A stretch of 12,084 nucleotides of DNA from a bacterium (GTDB lineage Bacteria > UBP14 > UBA6098): the NCBI GenBank assembly GCA_030642425.1, contig DAOWNU010000015.1:1-12084 (forward strand). Reading direction: 5' to 3'. Position numbers and translations under genes: made by a program. The notes beneath the pieces were generated by a model that was given only the letters and a program-made list of their open reading frames with translations, did not search any database and was not told the DNA's origin. Of this stretch, positions 1 through 5,321 are shown piece after piece; positions within the stretch are counted from its first letter, which is position 1; every line of letters starts with the position of its first letter.

Positions 1-175
1 CGAAAAACCGGTGCGGTGTTCGGTGCGGTTGGATAATTTCGATTATTCGACCGTCGGCGGGTATTACGTAACAATTTGCACGGCCAATCGCAAACCGATA
101 TTCGGCGAGTTTTTAGGCGGCGAGGTTGTTTTGAATAATTATGGCGAATTTGCGCGCGACGAATGGATGCGAACA

Positions 176-226
176 GGCGACGGTCGCCAATTGGACGAAC
201 GGGTCAACCACCGGTTGACCCCTACG
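176..226. repeat. REP-like paired hairpin replacing the 3' part of the transposase
   Basis: There are two inverted repeats in series. GGCGAC (176-181) pairs with GTCGCC (183-188). GGGTCAACC (201-209) pairs with GGTTGACCC (213-221) around a 3-nt loop. The element ends with CCCCTAC (219-225). The second hairpin and its CCCCTACG end match the right half of the repeat at 2258-2281 almost base for base. The left GTAGGGG end seen in the two later copies is missing here, so this copy is a partial or diverged member, abutting the truncated transposase. Confidence 0.6.
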
Positions 227-240
227 TTGGTATCTTATCG

Positions 241-285
241 CCAATCGAAAAGATTTCTCGATACGCTCGAAATGACAGAAGCATT
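241..285. repeat. Fragment of a dispersed intergenic repeat
   Basis: The stretch around AAAAGATTTCTCGATACGC followed by TCGAAATGACAG has the form of dispersed repeats often seen between genes in environmental bacterial genomes, which give false protein predictions such as R-H-F-E-R-x-E-K-S on one strand and S-R-Y-A-R-N-D on the other. This rests on recognition alone, since a second copy is not present in the window. It explains why a reading frame continues past the transposase remnant. Confidence 0.35.
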
Positions 286-389
286 GCAGGATCCGCAACA
301 AAACAATTAATTTCCTTAAAATCGAAAAAAAACATAATTTTCCCTTTGTTTTCAAAAAAATAGCATTATGTTGAAAGAAACCGGAACAA

Positions 390-2033
390 ATGGGAAAAAA
401 TATGGCCAGAAAAACGAAATATATCGTTATTACAGGGGGCGTTCTGAGTGGGCTGGGAAAAGGTATCGCGACCGCTTCGATAGGCCACCTGCTCGGAAGC
501 AAACTGAGGATTATCCCGATCAAATGCGACGGCTATCTGAACACCGACCCCGGCACGATGAACCCTATCGAACACGGCGAGGTGTTCGTCCTGGACGACG
601 GCGGCGAGGTCGATATGGACTTCGGCCACTACGAGCGCTTTCTCGGTGTAAATTGCAAATTCGACTGGAACCTTACGATGGGGAAAGTCTATCAGGCCAT
701 ATTATATAAGGAAAGGCGCGGGGATTATCTTGGCAGAACGGTGCAGCTTATCCCGCATGTTACGGACGAAATAAAGAAATGGTTCCGCGCAATCGCCGAA
801 GAGGAGAAGGCCGATATCTGCCTGATCGAGATCGGCGGCACGGTGGGCGATATCGAGAACGAGCTATATATCGAGGCCGTCCGCCAGCTCGCAAAGGAGG
901 AGGGCAATGATAATATCGTATTCGTGCACCTCACTTATATCCCGCTGCCGAGCAATGTCGGCGAACAGAAATCGAAGCCGACACAGCAATCGGTCAAACT
1001 TCTCAACGAGCGCGGGATATTTCCGGATGTGTTAATCGGCCGCTCGGAAAAGCCTCTCGAACCGAAAATAAAGGAAAAAATCGCGCGATTCTGCAATGTG
1101 CGGGCGGAGGCGGTAATCTCCGGTGAGAATGTGAAAACCGTCTATGAAGTCCCGCTTCGTTACGATGCCGACGGGCTTACGGAAATACTCCACAAACGGC
1201 TCAATATATATTCTCCACCTCGAACTGTCCGCTGGCGAAAGCTGGTGAATAATATCCTCGAGCCCTCGCAAGAGATAGCTATCGCGATATGCGGAAAATA
1301 CACGAAACTCCACGACAGTTACGCTTCGATAATCGAGGCCCTAATCCACGCCGGCGCTCACAACGACACGCGGGTGAAAGTAGATTGGATCGAAGCGACA
1401 CAAATCGAGCAGGGCAAGATTTCCGTGGAAAAATCTCTCGAGGGGATCGACGGCGTGATTGTTCCCGGAGGGTTCGGCACACGCGGGATCGAGGGCAAAA
1501 TCGAGGTTATCCGCTATTGCCGCGAGAGGGAAATTCCTTATCTGGGGATATGCTACGGGATGCAGCTCGCGGTTGTCGAGTTCGCGCGCAATGTTTGCAA
1601 TATCGAGGGGGCAAACACAACCGAGATAGTCGAGGACGGCGGCGAGGTCGAAAATGCGGTGATCTGTATCCTGCCATCGCAGGAGAAGATCGACCGTAAG
1701 GGCGGCACTATGCGACTCGGCGGCCAGGATATAATGTTGAAAAAGGGAACTCTAACGCGAAAAATATACAAGGAAGCCCAAATACGAGAGCGTTTCCGGC
1801 ATCGCTACGAGGTCAATCCGATGTTCGTTCCGGAGCTGGAAAAATGCGGTCTCGTTTTCAGCGGAACCACGCCAGAGGGCGATATTATGCAGGTTCTGGA
1901 GCTTCCCGATCACCCATTTTTCTTCGGGACACAATACCATCCGGAACTTCTGAGCCGACTCGAGAAACCGGAGCCGCTTTTCCGTGAGTTGGTTAAGGCG
2001 GCGCTCGAAAGAAAATCGCAGGCAACCGGATAA
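390..2033 (+). CDS. pyrG: CTP synthase (glutamine hydrolysing)
   Basis: Cytoplasmic enzyme that converts UTP to CTP using ATP and glutamine-derived ammonia, the last step of de novo pyrimidine nucleotide synthesis. At 547 aa it has the full family length. The N-terminal synthase domain carries the P-loop-like segment TGGVLSGLGKG (residues ~15-25), then NTDPGTMNPIEHGEVFVLDDG, GHYERF, and EIGGTVGDIE (~147-156). The C-terminal class I glutamine amidotransferase domain has PGGFGTRG, the nucleophile in GICYGMQ (Cys388), and the His517-Pro-Glu519 pair in QYHPE. All catalytic elements are present, so it should be active. Two starts are possible. ATG 390 and ATG 402 (MARKTKYIVITGG) each have only a short GGA upstream, and 402 better matches the usual distance to TGG. 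It stands alone: the upstream neighbour is a broken transposase and the downstream region is repeats, so it is probably transcribed by itself. Confidence 0.97.
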   Translation: MGKNMARKTKYIVITGGVLSGLGKGIATASIGHLLGSKLRIIPIKCDGYLNTDPGTMNPIEHGEVFVLDDGGEVDMDFGHYERFLGVNCKFDWNLTMGKVYQAILYKERRGDYLGRTVQLIPHVTDEIKKWFRAIAEEEKADICLIEIGGTVGDIENELYIEAVRQLAKEEGNDNIVFVHLTYIPLPSNVGEQKSKPTQQSVKLLNERGIFPDVLIGRSEKPLEPKIKEKIARFCNVRAEAVISGENVKTVYEVPLRYDADGLTEILHKRLNIYSPPRTVRWRKLVNNILEPSQEIAIAICGKYTKLHDSYASIIEALIHAGAHNDTRVKVDWIEATQIEQGKISVEKSLEGIDGVIVPGGFGTRGIEGKIEVIRYCREREIPYLGICYGMQLAVVEFARNVCNIEGANTTEIVEDGGEVENAVICILPSQEKIDRKGGTMRLGGQDIMLKKGTLTRKIYKEAQIRERFRHRYEVNPMFVPELEKCGLVFSGTTPEGDIMQVLELPDHPFFFGTQYHPELLSRLEKPEPLFRELVKAALERKSQATG

Positions 2034-2050
2034 TTTGGATTTTTCTTGAC

Positions 2051-2067
2051 CCAACGGCTTCCGTTGG
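2051..2067. repeat. Short perfect hairpin 18 nt after pyrG
   Basis: CCAACGG (2051-2057) and CCGTTGG (2061-2067) form a 7-bp perfect stem with a 3-nt loop. It is followed by AACATTTCTTC rather than a uniform T-run, so it is a poor intrinsic terminator by itself. It could protect the pyrG mRNA end or be part of the repeat cluster that follows. Confidence 0.5.
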
Positions 2068-2077
2068 AACATTTCTT

Positions 2078-2107
2078 CGACGCTCGGCGTTCATCGTGTC
2101 GTTTTTT
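2078..2107 (+). terminator. Candidate intrinsic terminator of pyrG
   Basis: CGACGC (2078-2083) can pair with GTGTCG (2096-2101), including one G-T pair, directly before six T residues (2102-2107). An alternative inner hairpin, ACGC/GCGT (2080-2083 with 2087-2090), competes with it. The stem is short and the loop large, so the call is tentative, but position and T-run fit pyrG, which ends 45 nt upstream. Confidence 0.38.
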
Positions 2108-2122
2108 ATGTCTCCATGTTCT

Positions 2123-2176
2123 GTAGGGGCATGGCGGCGACATGCCCGACGTGGAATTGGCGTCGGGTACCCCTAC
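2123..2176. repeat. Paired-hairpin palindromic repeat, copy 1
   Basis: The outer ends GTAGGGG (2123-2129) and CCCCTAC (2170-2176) are perfect inverted repeats. Inside are GGGCATG/CATGCCC (2127-2133 with 2141-2147) and CCCGACG/CGTCGGG (2145-2151 with 2161-2167). The element can fold as two adjacent hairpins or as one cruciform. Its architecture is the same as the copy at 2200-2280, although the internal sequences differ. Confidence 0.7.
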
Positions 2177-2199
2177 GAAATGAAAATGTGAAATTCACC

Positions 2200-2280
2200 G
2201 TAGGGGCGAATGGCATTCGCCCGTCGTGGGAAAAACGAATGGCGTTAACTCGCGGACGGGTCAACGCGGTTGACCCCTAC
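2200..2280. repeat. Paired-hairpin palindromic repeat, copy 2
   Basis: GTAGGGG (2200-2206) and CCCCTAC (2274-2280) form the outer inverted ends. The first inner palindrome is GGGCGAATG/CATTCGCCC (2204-2212 with 2214-2222). The second is GGGTCAAC/GTTGACCC (2258-2265 with 2269-2276) around GCG. The second hairpin and right end match positions 201-226 beside the transposase remnant, which links this family to the RAYT fragment. Confidence 0.72.
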
Positions 2281-2291
2281 GAATCGTAATG

Positions 2292-2550
2292 GAAAGGAGG
2301 CAAAATGAGCGATTTGGAAGGATTGTAGCTCGTTCGGGATGGAGAATATCTCATTCGGGAAGGATTATATCCCATTGGGGAAAGAGAATATTCCATTCGG
2401 GAAGGATTATATCTCATTGGGGATGGAGAATATTTCATTGGGGAAGGAGTATATCCCACTGGGAAAAGAGAATATTTTATTGGGGAAGGATTATATCCCA
2501 TTTGGGAAAGAGAATATTTTATCAGGAGAATACTAATTAAAGGAGAATAA
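2292..2550 (+). other. Candidate small transcription unit: strong RBS, ATG, repeat frame, terminator
   Basis: AAAGGAGG (2292-2299) lies 5 nt before ATG 2305, one of the strongest ribosome binding sites in the window. The frame reads Met-Ser-Asp-Leu-Glu-Gly-Leu and then a TAG at 2326-2328. Apart from this TAG the same frame stays open through the whole 21-bp array to TAA at 2548-2550, giving 7-residue repeats of the type E-G-L-Y-P-I-G, with Tyr, Ile and Gly recurring at fixed positions. An intrinsic terminator overlaps the stop. It could be a leader peptide, a repeat-protein gene broken by the amber codon, or chance. No known family is recognised and no promoter is evident. Confidence 0.3.
2312..2533. 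repeat. 21-bp tandem array with two alternating unit types
   Basis: Nine units of exactly 21 bp run from 2333 to 2521, preceded by a degenerate unit (2312-2332, about 14 of 21 positions matching) and followed by a decayed one. Two types alternate. One has the core GGGAAGGATTATATCCCA (units at 2354, 2396, 2438, 2480). The other has the core GGGGAAAGAGAATATTCCA (units at 2333, 2375, 2417, 2459, 2501). The true period is thus 42 bp made of two related halves. The units are direct repeats without unique spacers. Because 21 is divisible by 3, several frames on both strands stay open and give heptapeptide repeats, for example L-G-K-D-Y-I-P. Differences between units fall at all three codon positions, which argues against selection on any one protein frame. 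Confidence 0.88.
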
Positions 2551-2577
2551 GGCGGCTGAGGAAATCGCCTTTTTTTT
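2549..2577 (+). terminator. Intrinsic terminator after the 21-bp array
   Basis: AAGGCG (2549-2554) pairs with CGCCTT (2566-2571), extendable by a G-T pair, and is followed by an unbroken T-run to 2577. It points along the plus strand and would end transcripts that cross the 21-bp array, from pyrG read-through or from a local start. It would not serve the minus-strand gene, because that side of the stem has no T-run. Confidence 0.62.
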
Positions 2578-2590
2578 ATCCCCGAAATTG

Positions 2591-2646
2591 CTCCCTTCGG
2601 CAAGCTCAGGGAACGAAAAAGATCGGTCGTTAAGCGGAGTCGAAAC
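2591..2646. repeat. Fragment of a second dispersed intergenic repeat type
   Basis: CCCTTCGGCAAGCTCAGGG (2593-2611) and, further on, GCGGAGTCGAAAC (2634-2646) are hallmarks of a dispersed repeat common in environmental genomes; read on the other strand these are GTTTCGACTCCGC and CCCTGAGCTTGCCGAAGGG. The call rests on recognition, since the window has a single copy. The rest of 2647-2713 shows only a weak GCAATT/AATTGC inverted repeat. Confidence 0.4.
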
Positions 2647-2713
2647 ATAAGGCGGGAGCGGACGGGCAATTTTGCGTTGCTAATTGCTCATTTTGAATTG
2701 ATTCTTTCCCCGC

Positions 2714-3748
2714 CTACCAGGGCATGCAGCAGGCCGTGCCGGTGCGGTCGCCGGTTGTGGTTCGGCGCGTGATACCGAGAGTTATCGCGAGAGAGTGCTG
2801 GATGCCAAGGTCTTTATCGAAGGTCTCATAGGTTTCGGTTTCCCAGTTCCAATGTTCTTCCTCGACATTGCCCATAAAAACCGCTTGATAACGCAAATCG
2901 AGAATCAGCCGGAAATCGTAGGTCTGGAACATGAGAAGGCCGCCCGACACAGAAACTGCGGGGCCGTTATCGAAACCGATAATCCAATCGTCGTCGAACT
3001 CGTCGAACTCGAAAGGTATGCTGGCCCATTCGATTCCCGCCGAGCCGCCCGCGTAGGGAGAGAAATCTTTCGGCGAGAAAATATAATACAACCCGATATT
3101 CAAGCCCCATGCGTAGGCGTCGCCGCCGGAGCCGTAGTAGCCGCGCCCCTCGACGAACATTTTCTCCAGTTCATACATCGCGACCGCTTCGTAATGCCAC
3201 ATCTGCTCTTTGCCGTAGCTGTCGCCCAGCGGAAATTTGTATCCGATTTTCGCGCCGACCGTGTAGAAATTCTTGCGGCGGGTGGGTTCTTTCGACTCGG
3301 TCTCGGTAACATTGGTTTTGTCGATAACATCGCCGGCCTTTACACCTTCGGCAATGCCGCGAGCGAGCCTGCCGACAACGATATCGAGATTTTCCACGAA
3401 CTCCGAGGTGAGTCTGTCGCTGTGGACGGTGGCGCCGGATAGGTCGGCCACATAAATGCTCACGATTATCTTATCGCCGAGCCGTGAGAGTGTGCCGTAA
3501 AGCGCCTGTTGCGCACCGGCCTTTTTTGCGCCTTCCGATGCGCAGTTGCCGTCGGAGCAAATCGCGTCTTCCGGGGCGTCGAAACAGGAATAGCCCAGTT
3601 CCGTAAGCTCCGATTTGAATAATTCGTGAACTGCCGAGACGGTGGATTGTTCGAGGTCGGCGGATTTGAAATCGTAGATCAGAATCGAGGTCTGTGCGAA
3701 GCAGCCGAACACAGCTATTGCAAGAATTAACAGGGCGAACTTTTTCAT
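2714..3748 (-). CDS. Exported protein with CsgG-like N-terminal domain and outer-membrane barrel
   Basis: 344 aa. Residues 1-19 are a signal peptide (MKKFALLILAIAVFGCFAQ). V-F-G-C at 13-16 is a marginal lipobox, and cleavage after Cys-Phe-Ala (16-18) is the alternative. Residues ~21-135 resemble the periplasmic CsgG/DUF2380-like domain: S-I-L-I-Y-D-F near the start, a helix with ELFKSELTELGYS, a Cys64-Ser-Asp-Gly-Asn-Cys69 segment followed by A-K-K-A-G-A, then YGTLSRLGDKIIVSIYVADLSG. Residues ~160-328 alternate in aromatic and hydrophobic residues, with repeated Tyr/Gly, as in a small OmpA-type barrel (FYTVGAKIGYKF, WGLNIGLYYIF, SPYAGGSAGIEW, FRLILDLRYQAVF, HSLAITLGIT). It ends in Trp, typical of barrel proteins, but after an odd tail with Cys-Cys. 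RBS AAAGGAG (3757-3763) lies 8 nt upstream of the ATG. It is a single gene, divergent from the catabolic locus. Its ligand is unknown. Confidence 0.8.
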   Translation of the reverse strand: MKKFALLILAIAVFGCFAQTSILIYDFKSADLEQSTVSAVHELFKSELTELGYSCFDAPEDAICSDGNCASEGAKKAGAQQALYGTLSRLGDKIIVSIYVADLSGATVHSDRLTSEFVENLDIVVGRLARGIAEGVKAGDVIDKTNVTETESKEPTRRKNFYTVGAKIGYKFPLGDSYGKEQMWHYEAVAMYELEKMFVEGRGYYGSGGDAYAWGLNIGLYYIFSPKDFSPYAGGSAGIEWASIPFEFDEFDDDWIIGFDNGPAVSVSGGLLMFQTYDFRLILDLRYQAVFMGNVEEEHWNWETETYETFDKDLGIQHSLAITLGITRRTTTGDRTGTACCMPW

Positions 3749-3792
3749 TTTAGTATCTCCTTTAAAATAGAATCGACAAAATGCTTTTTACA

Positions 3793-3821
3793 AGTATAAT
3801 GCCATTTCAATATATAAGCAA
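3793..3821 (-). promoter_or_regulatory. Sigma70-like promoter for the exported barrel protein
   Basis: On the minus strand, TTGCTT (3816-3821) and TATACT (3793-3798) are separated by exactly 17 nt. The -10 box lies 44 nt upstream of the ATG at 3748, with a good RBS between. Each box differs from consensus at two positions or fewer. The region is AT-rich, which raises the chance of a fortuitous match. Confidence 0.5.
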
Positions 3822-3828
3822 GTGTTAA

Positions 3829-4041
3829 TTGGTTTGTAATTTATTATCAATTTGGACGCGTTCTTTTAAATATTTTCTAATACAACTTTTTTATGTGGCA
3901 AAAGCACCCGTCGCCGCGTGGCGACTCCCCCTATTTCAGTTTTGGCTTGCTTTTCCGTGCTCGGGGCATTATTGTTTAAGAAGATGCTGCGGAAGAAATG
4001 AAAATAGCAAACCGAGAAAACCCGACAACTCAGAGGCGGCT
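3829..4041. other. Divergent intergenic stretch with a GC-rich hairpin
   Basis: This lies between the minus-strand barrel gene and the catabolic operon. GTCGCC (3910-3915) and GGCGAC (3920-3925) form a 6-bp stem with a 4-nt loop, followed by TCCCCCTA, which recalls the CCCCTA ends of the other palindromic repeats. A weak plus-strand promoter candidate is TTGGAC (3852-3857) with TCTAAT (3876-3881), spaced 18 nt. A frame in phase with the next gene is open through this stretch, but its translation (Trp-, Cys- and Arg-rich) does not look like protein. Confidence 0.4.
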
Positions 4042-4857
4042 ATGAGCGAATTGAAATGGTTCTATCCGGAAAGCCTCGATGCGGTGCAAAAACTGCTCGA
4101 TAACGAGGGCGTTGTTCCCCACGGCGGCGGCACGGGGCTTCTGCTCGGCAATGTTAGAAAATACAAAGGCCTGATCGATTTGAGATTTCTCCCCCTCGCG
4201 AACGTCCGCGAAAATGGCGATTCTGTCGAGATCGGCGCGACAGTCAGTTATGCGAAGGCCGCGCGCGAGCTTGAAAAAATCCTGCCGGGAAACATTATTA
4301 CAAAATCGCTTTCCGCGGCGGCATCCACGCCTCTGCGAAACCGGATCACTATCGGCGGCAGTCTGATAATGGCGCCCATCTGGTCCGACCTTATCGGCCC
4401 GCTAGTCGCGCTCGAAGCCACGGTATCGCTTATCGGGCGCAATAAAGGCCGCTATCCCGTCGAAGAATTCCTCGCTAACCCGAAGTTCCGCGCAAAAAGT
4501 CTGCTAACCGGTGTCGAATTTCCGAAAGAAAGCTGGGAAACCTTGCATTACCGTGCCGTTCGAACCGCCTTCGATTATCCGATGTTCACTTTGACGATAC
4601 TCGCGAAAAGAAACGCAGCCGCATTCGACGATATTCGAATCGTATTCACGGGCAATTCCGGCAAGTTCAAGCGTCTCAGGGAGATAGAAAACGATATGCG
4701 CGGGAAAAACACACGAGAAATCGATATAAAAGAAATGGTCGGCAAGTTAAAAATTAAATTTCCGCCGAAAAGACAGGCCACTTCCGAATATGTCGGGCAT
4801 CTGGGGAGAATCCAGCTCGAACGCGCTCTCGAAACGATTTCCAAGGGGGAAAAATGA
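4042..4857 (+). CDS. xdhB: Molybdenum hydroxylase FAD-binding subunit (XdhB/CoxM type)
   Basis: Medium subunit of a xanthine dehydrogenase-family enzyme. It holds the FAD that passes substrate electrons from the iron-sulphur subunit to the final acceptor. 271 aa, somewhat short for the family (about 280-300). The N-terminal FAD domain has F-Y-P-E-S-L-D-A at the start, the pyrophosphate loop HGGGTGLLLGN (27-37), I-D-L-R-F-L, and the second FAD motif TIGGSLIMAPIWSDL (103-117), matching the family's T-I-G-G-N...S-D-L. The C-terminal domain ends with SEYVGHLGRIQLERAL, equivalent to the family's S-x-Y-R-x-x-L region. Start chosen at ATG 4042 because MSELKWFYPES is where homology begins. The frame is open further upstream, but that part does not look coding. 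The stop overlaps the next start (ATGA), so the two are translationally coupled. Symbol follows E. coli usage; the substrate is not defined by this subunit. Confidence 0.88.
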   Translation: MSELKWFYPESLDAVQKLLDNEGVVPHGGGTGLLLGNVRKYKGLIDLRFLPLANVRENGDSVEIGATVSYAKAARELEKILPGNIITKSLSAAASTPLRNRITIGGSLIMAPIWSDLIGPLVALEATVSLIGRNKGRYPVEEFLANPKFRAKSLLTGVEFPKESWETLHYRAVRTAFDYPMFTLTILAKRNAAAFDDIRIVFTGNSGKFKRLREIENDMRGKNTREIDIKEMVGKLKIKFPPKRQATSEYVGHLGRIQLERALETISKGEK

Positions 4858-5321
4858 GAGGTGAATTCCGAATAAACGGCGCAATAAAGGAATGCGAATT
4901 TGCTCCCGAAGCCGTTCTGGCGCAGGTGCTTAGAGATAACGGCCACACCGAAGTCAAAATCGGATGCAATCGCGGCGAATGCGGCGCATGTGTGATTCTT
5001 CTCGATGGCGAACTTGTCAACTCGTGTCAGGTACTGGCAGCAACGGCCACCGGCCGCGAGATAACCACTGTCAAGGGTGTCGGCAATTTGCACGAGCCGC
5101 ATCCAATACAGACCGCGCTGGCCGAAACTGGCGCGGTTCAATGCGGATTTTGCACTCCGGGCATGGTTCTCGCCGCGTTTTACCTGCTGTCGCGCAACCC
5201 CGATCCCACAGAAAAAGAGATCGCAAACGCTCTCGACGGCAACCTCTGCCGATGCACGGGCTATGTCAAGATAATCGAGGGGATCAAACTCGCGGCGGAA
5301 AGGATGCGCGCAAATGGATGA
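4854..5321 (+). CDS. xdhC: Molybdenum hydroxylase 2x[2Fe-2S] subunit (XdhC/CoxS type)
   Basis: Small iron-sulphur subunit that relays electrons from the molybdenum centre to FAD. 155 aa, the usual length. The plant-ferredoxin-like N-terminal cluster uses Cys38, Cys43, Cys46 and Cys58 (CNRGECGAC plus a distal Cys). The four-helix C-terminal domain holds the second cluster with Cys97 and Cys100 (QCGFCTPGM) and Cys132 and Cys134 (CRCTGY). All eight ligands are present. RBS AAGGGGGA (4843-4850) lies just before ATG 4854, which overlaps the stop of the FAD subunit by 4 nt. The 3' end overlaps the molybdenum subunit by 8 nt. Symbol follows E. coli usage, where xdhC is the Fe-S subunit; in other bacteria xdhC names an unrelated insertion chaperone, which this is not. 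Confidence 0.95.
   Translation: MRGEFRINGAIKECEFAPEAVLAQVLRDNGHTEVKIGCNRGECGACVILLDGELVNSCQVLAATATGREITTVKGVGNLHEPHPIQTALAETGAVQCGFCTPGMVLAAFYLLSRNPDPTEKEIANALDGNLCRCTGYVKIIEGIKLAAERMRANG

Larger units (their letters stand above)
2..310 (+). pseudogene. 5' remnant of a REP-associated (RAYT/Y1) transposase, truncated
   Basis: The reading frame is open from the left edge of the window, so the true start lies outside it. The first ~55 visible residues resemble the N-terminus of the REP-associated tyrosine transposase family: an R-x-S-V-R-L-D segment, then NFDYS, then GGYYVTICTANRK, IFGE, a V-L-N-N-Y-G stretch and D-E-W-M-R-T. In the family this is followed by the MPNHFH metal-binding motif and, later, the catalytic tyrosine. 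Both are absent here. After Met-Arg-Thr (about position 175) the frame runs into a palindromic repeat and a dispersed repeat and stops at 308-310. The last ~45 codons are therefore repeat sequence that happens to be open. RAYT proteins move REP-type palindromes, so finding the remnant next to such palindromes is consistent. It is non-functional as seen. The family call is fairly sure; when the break happened is unknown. Confidence 0.72.

Noticed and set aside
113..629. Minus-strand frames opposite the transposase remnant and the pyrG start
   Set aside because: They are made of repeat sequence and the antisense of pyrG, with no RBS and no recognisable domain.
2312..2533. CRISPR array
   Set aside because: The 21-bp units are contiguous direct repeats with no unique spacers, and no cas genes are in the window.
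3829..4041. N-terminal extension of the FAD subunit from an upstream start
   Set aside because: The frame is open, but the 71-residue translation is Trp-, Cys- and Arg-rich without family similarity, contains a hairpin repeat, and overlaps the divergent promoter region. Homology starts at ATG 4042.
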